Origin: a virus
Direction: 5' to 3' (one strand)
DNA: 53,993 nucleotides
IMG/VR virus record: IMGVR_UViG_3300014911_000008
Location: 1-53,993 of that record
The notes below the pieces were generated by a model. That model ran no database searches. It saw only the letters and a program-made list of their open reading frames with translations, and was not told the DNA's origin. Position numbers and translations under genes: made by a program. Below, in pieces: positions 17,875 to 26,091 of the stretch; position 1 is the stretch's first letter, and each line of letters opens with the position of its first letter.

Positions 17875-18602
17875 TGGGCTTCACGTGGAGCAGAGAGATA
17901 ACGTCAGGCACTGACATACGAGCCGACGACGTCAACGAAATTAAGAATAACATTGACACGATCTACTCGGAACTAGGCATCAACTATCCGGGATGCACAG
18001 GTGCAGGCTGGATTGAACTGCCGGTGTCGTCCGGTGATCCGATAGAGTCTGCAGACTTCCAGGAGCTGCGAGACCGACTCGACTACGGATGGGATCACCG
18101 GTGTCCGAGTCACGACTCTGCAGATAATTCGACGTATAATGATGCCGTACAGACCGCAGACCATGATGACCACGACAGCACGCACTACAATGATGACAAC
18201 AATGACCATAACGGTCAGAATTTTGACACACACTACAACGACGAAAATACAGGGCACTTGGGTTCATATGACAGTTCGGATGACAGTGGAGAGCACACTT
18301 CTGACTGGTTAGCAGATTACACGATCCACTATGATGGTGTTAGAGAATCGGAAAACGTGAGCAACTATTCGGGTGACAGAGACTATCACTATCCAGGCTA
18401 CGATAGCGAATACTACTATGGAGTCAAGACGGGAAACGAAACGGGTTATCATCCAGGTGCAGATACGGGTTACAATTCGGGTGATGAGACTGCCGAAAAG
18501 TACTCCGATTATACGTCGTATTGTGGAACTCATGAAGATGGTGTGGACTCTTACTATTACAACAGCCACAATGAACTACATGACATGGACTACTGGTGGT
18601 AG
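17874..18602 (+). CDS. Tyr/Asp/His-rich tail protein A
   Basis: 242 residues from ATG 17874, one base overlapping the previous stop. The N-terminal 85 residues contain two copies of a short helical module, FTWSREITSGTDIRADDVNEI and WIELPVSSGDPIESADFQEL, of the 'W-x-I-x-aG-x-xIxaxDxNElr' type seen in virion proteins. The remaining 155 residues are low complexity and dominated by D, Y, H, S, N, G and T, with loose units such as YHPGADTGYNSGDET and STHYNDDNNDHNG, and two tryptophans at the end. It has a paralogue directly downstream and two radical SAM genes after that, so it is a good candidate substrate for covalent modification; metal binding by the acidic/His region is an alternative. Confidence 0.65.
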   Translation: MGFTWSREITSGTDIRADDVNEIKNNIDTIYSELGINYPGCTGAGWIELPVSSGDPIESADFQELRDRLDYGWDHRCPSHDSADNSTYNDAVQTADHDDHDSTHYNDDNNDHNGQNFDTHYNDENTGHLGSYDSSDDSGEHTSDWLADYTIHYDGVRESENVSNYSGDRDYHYPGYDSEYYYGVKTGNETGYHPGADTGYNSGDETAEKYSDYTSYCGTHEDGVDSYYYNSHNELHDMDYWW

Positions 18603-18604
18603 GT

Positions 18605-19192
18605 ATGGGCTTTACGTGGACACAAGACATCTCGGTTGGAGTATCAATTGATGCGGCCGACATAAATGAGATCCGGGACAAGACGGATACGCTGTACGAC
18701 AACATGTGTGCATCGCACGACTCTTCGTATCACAGTACGCACTACCCATCGAATTTGGGTACGGACAGATCTCCTGTGAACAGTGGAGCGGAGACCGGCG
18801 TCGACAATGGCTACTACCTCGAAGACTGGCCTGAGTACTGGACAGGAGTTGATACCGAGCATAACCCGGGGGATGACGGCTCGTACTACATCGAAGCGAA
18901 GACAGATCACTTTACAGGCGACAAAGGGCTCTATTATGCATCGTATGTCTCAGGAGCTAATCCTTCTGATTACGGAGCTGACTACACTACACATTACCCG
19001 AACGAGCATAACATCTACAATTCAGGTGTCGATTCCGGCGTATACTCTGATCATGATGTCTCAGAGGATGTAGGTTACGACTCAGGTGCCGTATCTACGA
19101 ACTATAGTGGAGACAAAGGAATGCACTACGGAACGTATTATGACGACTATCATGGTACGTACCGCGACTATGACGATGTGACGGTGTTCTAA
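18605..19192 (+). CDS. Tyr/Asp/His-rich tail protein B (paralogue)
   Basis: 195 residues from ATG 18605, 2 bases after the stop of its paralogue, with a start region GTAGGT. The first 35 residues (MGFTWTQDISVGVSIDAAD, then INEIRDKTDTLYDNM) align with those of the 17874 gene product. The rest is the same kind of D/Y/H/G/S-rich sequence with units YNSGVDSGVYSD, VGYDSGAVSTNYSGDKG and HYGTYYDDYHGTYRDY. Only one or two lysines or arginines per 30 residues; no membrane segment. The next gene, a radical SAM enzyme, starts at the base after the stop codon. Confidence 0.65.
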   Translation: MGFTWTQDISVGVSIDAADINEIRDKTDTLYDNMCASHDSSYHSTHYPSNLGTDRSPVNSGAETGVDNGYYLEDWPEYWTGVDTEHNPGDDGSYYIEAKTDHFTGDKGLYYASYVSGANPSDYGADYTTHYPNEHNIYNSGVDSGVYSDHDVSEDVGYDSGAVSTNYSGDKGMHYGTYYDDYHGTYRDYDDVTVF

Positions 19193-20461
19193 ATGGAATC
19201 GCTTGAAATCTTAACCACGGCTTGGTGTCCATTCAACTGCAAGTATTGCTATATACCGAAGACGCCGATGACGGTGAGAATGCACAAGGAGCTAGAGGGA
19301 AAGCTCTCATCGTTGATCAGGGATGCTGCGAAGCTGCGAATAAAGCACATAGGCTTCTGGGGTACAGAGCCGACGCTGACGCTAAGCAAGATAGACGTGC
19401 AGGAGCTCCTCAGCAATCCGTCGTTGGAGACAATTTCGTTCTCGACATCAATGATGTACAAGCCTGAGGTCATCAGAGAGTTCATCATGAGGGTTGCGCC
19501 GCATAAGGTCAATGTGAGAGTACAGGTGTCGCTGGATGGGCCGGCATTCATAACGGACAGGAACAGAATGGAAGGTGCAGCCGAACGAATTCCGCAAAAT
19601 TTGAAGCAGTTGGTGTGCAGTCTGCAGGGCGTGAATCTCGGCGAGACAACCGTTGAGTTCCGCTTCAAGGCAACGCTCACCATCGACAATCTGAAAGAGA
19701 TGGTAAGAGAGCCGAAACTGATCGATGAGTACAAGGCATACTTTGAAGGAATAGAGCGTGAGCTGATCAAGGCGAACACCAATAGGAATGTGCGGATAGC
19801 ACGTGGAACGTACTGCCCGACGATGATGGTTCCAGGGAAGTACACTTCCGAGGACGGCAAGATCTTTTGCAGTTTTGTCAAGGAGTGTTACGCACACGAC
19901 CTGAAGACTGCATATCACTACCGTCTAAGGAGAATCTACGACTATGCTTACGAGCTCCACAAAAAGAGAATGTTCACGTGTTCGGGAGGCGACAGCAACT
20001 TCGGTTATGACGGCAGCTTTCACATCTGTCACAGGAGCTTCTATTTGAACCGCGACGACTACGTGCAGTCAGTACTGCAGACGGACATCGACAACTGGGA
20101 CGTCTCACTGTTCAAGCTAGGGCACATCCAGCACGTCAGACGGTACATAACGCGTGACTTGGTGCGTCTGCAGTATGTCTTGCGCGGACACCACGACTTC
20201 TGGAAGTTTGACGTCTCGTCAGTAGTTGCACGACTTCAAGAGCTAGCCGCCTGTGGACAGGTCAGCGAATTGTATCGGGATGACCACTGGGCGGTAAAGT
20301 TTGCAATATTCTCACAGGCAGGACTCGACTGTCCGATGGAGAACCTGTTGAATACGGGTTCGATTCACATTGTGCCTGTGTCACTCATAAGACTGTTTTG
20401 TAATGGAGCGTTTGAGGAGATTGACAGGAGGGTGAGAAGTGAGATATCAGGACGAAAATGA
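19193..20461 (+). CDS. radical SAM protein with C-terminal Cys cluster (maturase-like)
   Basis: 422 residues. CPFNCKYC at residues 12-19 gives the CxxxCxxC site for the [4Fe-4S]/SAM cluster; FWGTEPTL follows in the place of the GGEP motif, and VRVQVSLDGP matches the core strand of SPASM-type maturases. A second Cys cluster near residue 265 (CSGGDSNFGYDGSFHICH) resembles an auxiliary-cluster segment. Enzymes of this class modify peptides or proteins (sulfatase maturation, RiPP cross-links, epimerisation). It starts immediately after the Tyr/Asp-rich genes and overlaps a second radical SAM gene, so those tail proteins are the likely substrate; this is inference. Confidence 0.8.
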   Translation: MESLEILTTAWCPFNCKYCYIPKTPMTVRMHKELEGKLSSLIRDAAKLRIKHIGFWGTEPTLTLSKIDVQELLSNPSLETISFSTSMMYKPEVIREFIMRVAPHKVNVRVQVSLDGPAFITDRNRMEGAAERIPQNLKQLVCSLQGVNLGETTVEFRFKATLTIDNLKEMVREPKLIDEYKAYFEGIERELIKANTNRNVRIARGTYCPTMMVPGKYTSEDGKIFCSFVKECYAHDLKTAYHYRLRRIYDYAYELHKKRMFTCSGGDSNFGYDGSFHICHRSFYLNRDDYVQSVLQTDIDNWDVSLFKLGHIQHVRRYITRDLVRLQYVLRGHHDFWKFDVSSVVARLQELAACGQVSELYRDDHWAVKFAIFSQAGLDCPMENLLNTGSIHIVPVSLIRLFCNGAFEEIDRRVRSEISGRK

Positions 20462-21713
20462 CAAGTGGCTTCAAACGTTCCTGAGACGGACATTCTACAA
20501 GGGATTCAAGCAGCCAGACAGATATCCTAACTGGTCGAGAGTGGAGCTGTTCGTTACGGCAAACTGTAACCAGCAATGCAAGTATTGCTACTTGGCACGC
20601 TACGGGCACTTGCTGTATCCGGAGTACGATCCGGACACCGTAGTGCAAAATGCACGGAGACTTCTCGACTGGCTCAAAGTGAATGGCTTCAGGCCAAACC
20701 TTGAGCTGTTCTCCGGTGAACCACTCGTGCAGCAGGTAGGCTTCAAAGTCATCGATGCGGTGCTAAAGCGACGATTCCCGTCGTTGGTCATACCGACAAA
20801 CTTCAGCTTTATGTTAAGTGACAAGCTGGTTGAAAAGGTAGAGCGACGGATCCGTACGGCACGGAAGCATGGCATCAGGCTGTTCTTGAGTGCGTCCATC
20901 GACGGAAAGTATTGTGAGGCGAACAGACCACTGAAGGGTTACGATGTGGATCCGCGCGACGACGCCTTCTACGACAAGGTCTTCGCGTTCTGCAGTAAGC
21001 ACGGCTTCGGTTTTCACCCGATGGTCTACTCGGAGCTGATCGAATACTGGCCCGAGAACTTCCTGTGGTTCCAGGCAATGTTCAAAAAGCACAAAATACC
21101 ATGGTGGAACCTGTACCTGCTAGAGGTACGCAATCCGGAATGGACGCCACGACAAATCCAACACCTAGGAAACTTCATCAAATTTTTGGTCAGGTGGACA
21201 TACAGCAAAACAGGAAAACACAAATTCATCGACTTCATCTTCAAACAAAAAGGCTTCAACATACTAAGCAACCCACTAACAAGAGTAGGACGAGGACTAG
21301 GCTGCTCAATACAATCGGTAATGTCTGTACGACTGCAAGACCTGGCGATATTCCCGTGTCACAGAACAGCATATCCACAGTTCAAAGTGGCACAGTTTGA
21401 CGAGCGCATGCAAATCAGGGCAGTCAATCCGGACCTCTGGATGACAGTGCTAACGTTTGATGCGAATACACTGCCCTACTGCGAGACGTGTCCCGTGAAG
21501 TATCTCTGTGGAAAGGGATGTCTCGGTGCACAGTTTGAAACGACTGGTGACCTGTTTACTCCGATACCAACAGTCTGTCAGATGGAGCACTGGAAGCTGT
21601 ATAGCTATGTAGAGGCTCTGAAGGAGATAGGTATGCTGGATGTCATAAAAGAGATTGTCGAGCCTGACAAACGCTACAGTATAGAGTGGCTGGAGGGTGA
21701 GCTGAAACGATAG
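20439..21713 (+). CDS. radical SAM/SPASM protein
   Basis: 424 residues, GTG 20439 after GGAGGGTGA, overlapping the preceding radical SAM gene by 23 nt. CNQQCKYC at residues 43-50 is the radical SAM motif and LELFSGEPL is the GGEP-like motif; RLFLSASIDGKY is the SLDG strand. The C-terminus has a full SPASM-type cysteine set: GCSIQS, FPCHRT, then YCETCPVKYLCGKGCLGAQ and a last C in PTVCQME, for two auxiliary iron-sulfur clusters. Such proteins act on peptidyl substrates. Paired with the upstream enzyme it suggests two sequential modifications of a virion protein. Confidence 0.85.
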   Translation: MRYQDENDKWLQTFLRRTFYKGFKQPDRYPNWSRVELFVTANCNQQCKYCYLARYGHLLYPEYDPDTVVQNARRLLDWLKVNGFRPNLELFSGEPLVQQVGFKVIDAVLKRRFPSLVIPTNFSFMLSDKLVEKVERRIRTARKHGIRLFLSASIDGKYCEANRPLKGYDVDPRDDAFYDKVFAFCSKHGFGFHPMVYSELIEYWPENFLWFQAMFKKHKIPWWNLYLLEVRNPEWTPRQIQHLGNFIKFLVRWTYSKTGKHKFIDFIFKQKGFNILSNPLTRVGRGLGCSIQSVMSVRLQDLAIFPCHRTAYPQFKVAQFDERMQIRAVNPDLWMTVLTFDANTLPYCETCPVKYLCGKGCLGAQFETTGDLFTPIPTVCQMEHWKLYSYVEALKEIGMLDVIKEIVEPDKRYSIEWLEGELKR

Positions 21714-22651
21714 TGTATTTTAACTTGAACGTTGGCGGCGGCATCGAGCGGACAGGACGTGTCGTGGAGACTATGTTGCCAGATGCGCATGTCTATCGAC
21801 AGCAGAATCCCGGATGCATCATCGCTGAAGAGCTAGCCAGATTGCAGCCAGATGTCATCGTCATGAACGAGCAGTTCCCAAGGGTCATGGAAGCCGTCTA
21901 CTACTATAGGCTGACGCACAAATGCAACGTGATACTGCTCAATCATTGCTATGACTGCATCAACGGGCGGCGAGTCGATGATCCTGACAGACGACTTCTC
22001 GTAAGGCGATTCCTGAGACAAATAGACACGATTCTCAATTTGAATTATGTGCCAGAGAATGCGAAGCTGCTGCGAAACGTCATACGGATGTATCATCCTT
22101 GTAATCCGAAGTTCAGGCTGAAGATTCCATGGGACGAACGACCCAAGAAGTGCCTATACTGGGGCAATCTGGCGCCGCACAAGTTCAACGTGAAGTTCCT
22201 AGAGCTATACGATGACATAGACGTTTACGGACGCATACGTTGCGACGGCGAATACAAAGATAGACTGCTGGAAAGCGGATGCTATAGAGGCTATCTGCCT
22301 GAAGAGCGTCTCGTCGACACTATCAACGAGTATAAGTATTTCGTGGTGCCGCATGATGGCTACGAGCCGTTCATGTTGACGTTGCAAGAGGCAATGCAAT
22401 GCGGAACGATTCCGTTGGTTACGAACAGCAGAGACTATCCGAAGAGTTACTGGATCGACTGGGCGAAAGGACTCTACATTGAGTTTCGTGATGTATGGCA
22501 GCTAAGCAGATGGTTGAGGCGGGACCGTGATCTGACTCAGATGTCGTATGGGATAGCTCGCGAGATAAGAAGAAGACACAGCTACGACAGGTTCAAAAAG
22601 GTATTATGGTCACTTATCAAAAGAAAGCTGAGCTGGGAGGTGATGGTATGA
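21713..22651 (+). CDS. GT-B family glycosyltransferase
   Basis: 312 residues, GTG overlapping the previous stop by one base. N-terminal GGGIERTGRVVE, a middle strand ALIVMNE-like segment (DVIVMNEQFP), CLYWGNLAPHKFNVKFLEL at the domain junction, then the donor-site pattern of family GT4-type enzymes, VVPHDGYEPFMLTLQEAMQCG followed by TIPLVTN (the E-x7-E-like region). It probably transfers a sugar from a nucleotide donor to a virion or host component; its operon position directly after the radical SAM pair suggests the same tail target. Confidence 0.72.
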   Translation: MYFNLNVGGGIERTGRVVETMLPDAHVYRQQNPGCIIAEELARLQPDVIVMNEQFPRVMEAVYYYRLTHKCNVILLNHCYDCINGRRVDDPDRRLLVRRFLRQIDTILNLNYVPENAKLLRNVIRMYHPCNPKFRLKIPWDERPKKCLYWGNLAPHKFNVKFLELYDDIDVYGRIRCDGEYKDRLLESGCYRGYLPEERLVDTINEYKYFVVPHDGYEPFMLTLQEAMQCGTIPLVTNSRDYPKSYWIDWAKGLYIEFRDVWQLSRWLRRDRDLTQMSYGIAREIRRRHSYDRFKKVLWSLIKRKLSWEVMV

Positions 22652-23166
22652 GCGTAAACGCGTTCTACAGGTGTGCGGATAGAGTGCGATATCTAATGCG
22701 CTTCAGGAACTTCGAACGACTATTCGGAGGGTATTCAACGGAAGCACGCCGCACCATTGAAAGGTGCATCGACGATATGGTCAGAATGGCAAATGGCACC
22801 AGAATGGTCGGTGACGTTGCAGCAGTTAACAAGGTGGCCGACGTGTTGCTCGACAGGGTGACCAGGATGCCGATAACGCCTTACATGAAGGACTTCTCTG
22901 AGCAGTGCTGCTTGTTGCTCTATAACTGGAACCAATCCATCGAGAATACTGATGCGGCGTTGACGTCGAAGCTCCGTGCTATTGATCGGCTAGTGAAGGC
23001 GCACTATACGATAATGGATGCGATAAATGTGCTTCGGAGACTAGTGAGAGGACCCTACGTGCCTGCTGCATATGAATTAAGTAGACACTACCTGGAGGTG
23101 ATGCGTGATGAAGGAGAAAGAGCTGGCCAAACTTGTCCTGAAAAAGGAAGCACGCGAAAATCCTGA
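22648..23166 (+). CDS. hypothetical helical protein
   Basis: 172 residues from ATG 22648, 4 nt overlap with the glycosyltransferase and GGAGGTG upstream. Nearly all helical and basic/hydrophobic mixed, for example RVRYLMRFRNFERLFGGY and KLRAIDRLVKAHYTIMDAINVLRRL. A run of Cys (SEQCCLLLYN) is notable. No family recognised. Part of the late operon ending with the caspase-like gene. Confidence 0.6.
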   Translation: MSVNAFYRCADRVRYLMRFRNFERLFGGYSTEARRTIERCIDDMVRMANGTRMVGDVAAVNKVADVLLDRVTRMPITPYMKDFSEQCCLLLYNWNQSIENTDAALTSKLRAIDRLVKAHYTIMDAINVLRRLVRGPYVPAAYELSRHYLEVMRDEGERAGQTCPEKGSTRKS

Positions 23167-23341
23167 AGGGAAAGTGATCATCGGCAACAGAGTGTTGACG
23201 TACAGGGAGCTCGAACAGCTCATAGACAGCGACAAGGACGTCGAAAAGCACCTCGTGAAGCCTTTCACAAAGTTGCTCAGGGAGTCGAAGTCATTTCTCA
23301 GAGAGGTGATGCGATATGCGAATACAGGTAGTAGCTCCTGA
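23108..23341 (+). CDS. small charged helical protein
   Basis: 77 residues from ATG 23108, 7 nt after GGAGGTG. Highly charged, mostly helical (KEKELAKLVLKKEARENPEG, LTYRELEQLIDSDKDVEKHL). Overlaps the end of the preceding gene by 59 nt and the start of the next by 26 nt, so the three are translationally packed. No family recognised. Confidence 0.6.
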   Translation: MKEKELAKLVLKKEARENPEGKVIIGNRVLTYRELEQLIDSDKDVEKHLVKPFTKLLRESKSFLREVMRYANTGSSS

Positions 23342-24005
23342 GTTTGATGTAGTGACAAGTTACAGCGTCAGATGGGCAGAGGAGGCCATCGAGAAGCTAC
23401 GCGAAAAGTACGTCGTTAGGGCGATGACAGGCAGACCCTACACGAGACAAGAAGTCGAAAGGGTCTTCGAGCGTGCCTTCGAAATGTTCGTCTTCTACGA
23501 TCACGGCAACGAAGATGCACTTTACGGCGACGAAAACGAAAAGGTCATCGACCTGGACAACGTCGAGCTACTACGAGACAAGATCGTTTACACGATGGCC
23601 TGCCTCTCAGCGAAGAAGCTGGGAGTCGAGGCATGGCGAAGAGGCTGCAGGGTCTACTGGGGCTATTACGAGCCATTCTGCTTTACGCTAGCAGAAGAAC
23701 ACTACTTCAAGAGGTTTGCCAATTATGGACTGATGCTACTGGCAGATGGAGTTCCACCTGCAGAAGCAAAACGGAGGACGTTACAGCTGGGCCAGCAACT
23801 AATCGAGGAGCTACAAAAACGGGGGAGGTATATTGCGGCTGCAGTGCTGAAGCAGGACATGGAAGCACTTCGGTGCTACAACGGTGAAATTCCGCCGTCG
23901 ACGTGTCCGTTCCGCAGACTGGCCTTGCTGCTGTTCGGCAGACATGGCTGGCACTTGCGAAAGCTACTTCGAAGCCTCCTGAGACGACTTCTGCCGTTCC
24001 TCTAA
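23316..24005 (+). CDS. caspase-like cysteine protease (C25/CHAT-like)
   Basis: 229 residues, ATG 6 nt after GAGAGGTGAT. The core is a caspase-fold signature: a hydrophobic strand ending in FVFYDHGNED with His63, then VIDLDNVELLRDKIVYTMACLSAKKLG with Cys96, then a strand VYWGYYEPF. This His-Gly ... Ala-Cys-x-Ser-a-x-x-lG order is that of gingipain (C25) and CHAT peptidases. The C-terminal 30 residues (RRLALLLFGRHGWHLRKLLRSLL) form a strongly amphipathic basic helix that could bind membrane. Last gene of the late operon. Possible roles: maturation cleavage of virion proteins, lysis, or interference with host defence; none is proven. Confidence 0.65.
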   Translation: MRIQVVAPEFDVVTSYSVRWAEEAIEKLREKYVVRAMTGRPYTRQEVERVFERAFEMFVFYDHGNEDALYGDENEKVIDLDNVELLRDKIVYTMACLSAKKLGVEAWRRGCRVYWGYYEPFCFTLAEEHYFKRFANYGLMLLADGVPPAEAKRRTLQLGQQLIEELQKRGRYIAAAVLKQDMEALRCYNGEIPPSTCPFRRLALLLFGRHGWHLRKLLRSLLRRLLPFL

Positions 24006-24128
24006 GAGCCTATCCACTGCCATCATGTAACTGTTTACCGCCTCAATGAAGTCCTGCAGCGCAATGTTAAACGCTATGATTCGCGTCCGGAGCCTGTCTC
24101 TGAGCCTCCTAACCTCTGTTTCTGACAT
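23964..24128 (-). CDS. small helical protein, last gene of minus-strand operon
   Basis: 54 residues, ATG 24128 with GGAGGTG 5 nt upstream. Wholly helical: VRRLRDRLRTRIIAFNIALQ, then VNSYMMAVDRLLEERQ. It overlaps the 3' end of the caspase-like gene on the other strand by 42 nt, so the two transcription units converge here. Confidence 0.6.
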   Translation of the reverse strand: MSETEVRRLRDRLRTRIIAFNIALQDFIEAVNSYMMAVDRLLEERQKSSQEASK

Positions 24129-24139
24129 GACGTCACCTC

Positions 24140-24415
24140 CTATGGATCCTTAACCAGTGTTCGTATCGCCACAACGACCTCCCAGACTTGCTCCACTAGC
24201 TTTATGAGCTCCTCCTTCTTGAACTTTTTGAGGTTCTTCAGTGAACCGTCCTCGTCGACGAACTCACTGTAGACATCCTCTAGCTCATCTAACACTTTGC
24301 AGACTAGCCTGTACTTCTTTGCCCCTTTGCGCCAGAGCACTGACGCTATGTACGCTACTGCCGCGACTGTTGTGCCTGCCACGATCAGATATGAGGCCAC
24401 CATTCCTATGTCCAT
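24140..24415 (-). CDS. small membrane-anchored protein
   Basis: 91 residues from ATG 24415, 6 nt after GGAGGTG; earlier ATG/GTG codons fall inside the ribosome site. Residues about 4-24 are a membrane segment (MVASYLIVAGTTVAAVAYIA), the remainder a charged helical tail (LVCKVLDELEDVYSEFVDED, KKEELIKLVEQVWEVVVAI). Function unknown. Confidence 0.6.
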   Translation of the reverse strand: MDIGMVASYLIVAGTTVAAVAYIASVLWRKGAKKYRLVCKVLDELEDVYSEFVDEDGSLKNLKKFKKEELIKLVEQVWEVVVAIRTLVKDP

Positions 24416-24420
24416 ACACA

Positions 24421-24645
24421 TCACCTCCTTTTAGGCGCTTTCATGCGGCGCCTGACCATGACATTATACAGGCACGTTGTCAAATCAACTCCTACGGCAT
24501 TCGCAAGCCGAACGAGCTCCTCGACAACCTCGGCAAACGCCTCACAGGAAGGGAATTCTCCAAGCACATCGACAGCGCTCACCAGCCTCTCGTAATGCTT
24601 CCAAGCAGTCTCCTCAGCCGCTAACCTTTCCTGCATATTTCTCAA
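24421..24645 (-). CDS. hypothetical protein
   Basis: About 74 residues. The GGAGGTG at 24659-24665 points to CTG 24651 (7 nt) or TTG 24645 as start; the first ATG is 24636. The frame extends further upstream but that part overlaps the helicase gene. Helical, with AAEETAWKHYERLVSAVDVL and AEVVEELVRLANAVGVDL, ending in a basic tail. No family recognised. Confidence 0.45.
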   Translation of the reverse strand: MRNMQERLAAEETAWKHYERLVSAVDVLGEFPSCEAFAEVVEELVRLANAVGVDLTTCLYNVMVRRRMKAPKRR

Positions 24646-24713
24646 GTTCAGATGTCCACACCTCCTATGGGTTGATGATGATGAAGAAGACAGTATATGT
24701 GGAGTTCCATAAG

Positions 24714-25811
24714 CTACCAGCTCCAAGCTAACTTTACCTTATTTCCCGAATGCTCCAAGGCACCCATCCTCATGAGATCCGCGATCAACGGGCTTGACTG
24801 CGACCAATCCAGCGAATACCACGTCAACCTATCGCGCAACTCCCGTGGTGTAGCCTCTCCTCCCAGATCCTTCAGCGCCACGAATACCTGCAAATATGCG
24901 GCTCCCCGTTGCACTTTACGTCTGTCGGCCACCGCCCTCTCAATGATGCGCAACAACTCATCGTCAACTGTTACCCTTAACACCCTGTCGACTCGTCCTC
25001 TCATCACAGTATACCCTATTGCCAACCTCTCCCAGAGCTCCTCCTCGAAATGCAGTATCCTGAACTGATCCGTCTTCCGGTCAAAGAACCTGTATAGCCG
25101 TTCGTCTATTTCGACATCCTGCACCTTGTCCAGCTTCCGTATGATGTCCCGTATTCCCATCCGTATTCGATCCACTCTTAGAGGGTTCAGCCTCTTTCCA
25201 GTCGCAGCTCTTCGTGCCCATTTCAACGTCTCGAAGTCTCTCTCCGAGGGTATGAACACAATAAACAGGAATCGTCTACCGAGACCTCCTGACATGTCGT
25301 ATCGTGCAGGCTGCACACCACATTGTAGCGTCACATGCGTCACATAGCGAATCTCTCCTGATGCCAGCGACTTTTCGACTCGCCCACTATCCAACGCGGT
25401 CAGCAACGCATTCTCGAGTTGGCGTCCGTGCTCCGTCTGAAACGCATTCGTCAGATCACTGAACTCTTCGACGCCTAGTATGGCATTCTTGTAGATCTCT
25501 GCAAGCCCTGGCTCGTAAACTCTGCCTCCATTCACGAATCGTGTCGTACCTACAAATCCTGCAGCTGTCGTCTGCTGTATGTAGCCAACCTCTATTCCAC
25601 TGTCCCGTAATATGGCATGATCACCCTGTATAAACTGCTCTAACCAGAAGCTCTTGCTAGCACCTGGCGGTGCTACCATTAACACATGCAATCTCGTGTC
25701 AGGTACGCCTCCTGCACGTATCCACACGTATCGTCTCTTATTCATCAGATTGAAACAAATGAGCACCTGCACTACAGATGAAATACGGTGCGTGCTCATG
25801 CACGAACGCAC
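24714..25811 (-). CDS. MCM-like AAA+ ATPase (replicative helicase candidate)
   Basis: 365 residues as an open frame. Walker A APPGASKS (about residues 48-55) has the small-residue form typical of MCM proteins (GxPGxAKS); Walker B is ILGVEEFSDL; a sensor/arginine segment follows at QPARYDMSGGLGRRFLFIVF; the end is a winged-helix-like region (GGEATPRELRDRLTWYSLDWS, LIADLMRMGALEHSGNKVKL). It lacks the MCM N-terminal OB domain. No ribosome site precedes ATG 25811, whereas GTG 25857 in another frame has a perfect one, so the true gene probably starts at 25857 with a +1 shift, or with an excised segment, somewhere in 25740-25830. Confidence 0.75.
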   Translation of the reverse strand: MRSCMSTHRISSVVQVLICFNLMNKRRYVWIRAGGVPDTRLHVLMVAPPGASKSFWLEQFIQGDHAILRDSGIEVGYIQQTTAAGFVGTTRFVNGGRVYEPGLAEIYKNAILGVEEFSDLTNAFQTEHGRQLENALLTALDSGRVEKSLASGEIRYVTHVTLQCGVQPARYDMSGGLGRRFLFIVFIPSERDFETLKWARRAATGKRLNPLRVDRIRMGIRDIIRKLDKVQDVEIDERLYRFFDRKTDQFRILHFEEELWERLAIGYTVMRGRVDRVLRVTVDDELLRIIERAVADRRKVQRGAAYLQVFVALKDLGGEATPRELRDRLTWYSLDWSQSSPLIADLMRMGALEHSGNKVKLAWSW

Positions 25812-25857
25812 ATCCTCTTTCAGTCAGCTCATCGAGGATGAGTCTGTAGACGTCCAC
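25738..25857 (-). CDS. probable N-terminal segment of the MCM-like ATPase, frame-shifted
   Basis: Starts at GTG 25857, with GGAGGTG 5 to 6 nt upstream, and reads VDVYRLILDELTERGCAFV, HEHAPYFICS before stopping at 25738. The sequence resembles the short N-terminal segment that precedes AAA+ cores in viral primase-helicases. The AAA+ core lies in the +1 frame relative to this one. Either a one-base indel, a programmed shift or a small spliced segment joins them; alternatively it is a separate 39-residue peptide. Confidence 0.45.
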   Translation of the reverse strand: MDVYRLILDELTERGCAFVHEHAPYFICSAGAHLFQSDE

Positions 25858-25935
25858 TCTCTCACCTCCTCGGACTTCTCTTCATCTTCCTCGTCCAGTA
25901 TCAACCAGAACAAAAGAATGTGAGGTCGTCGTCGG

Positions 25936-26091
25936 TCATGCTAGACACCTGTCCGTTCTCACATCGACAATCTTCGTTGACACACATCGGTCTCTGTAAG
26001 GACAGTAGTCGCAATTCGTAAGGTCCTTGTAGACGCACTCCGTGACATTCGGCACTATCGCATTTATGTCATCGAACATTCCGATCACCAT
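25936..26091 (-). CDS. small cysteine-cluster protein
   Basis: 51 residues taking ATG 26091, which overlaps the preceding stop in an ATGGTGA context; a 63-residue version from ATG 26127 has no ribosome site. A compact set C-x7-C-x2-C-x5-C (ECVYKDLTNCDYCPYRDRC) suggests a metal or iron-sulfur site like that ending Cas4/RecB nucleases, but there is no nuclease domain. It lies between the helicase and the ERCC4 nuclease. Confidence 0.5.
   Translation of the reverse strand: MVIGMFDDINAIVPNVTECVYKDLTNCDYCPYRDRCVSTKIVDVRTDRCLA

Noticed and set aside
19222-21400. Long alternative-frame ORFs across the radical SAM genes
   Set aside because: They are shadows of genes with intact catalytic motifs and have no ribosome sites.
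25858-25935. Small ORFs between the helicase and the Cys-cluster gene
   Set aside because: The only ATGA-coupled frame is 12 codons long and other frames lack a start signal; I see nothing else in this 78-nt gap.
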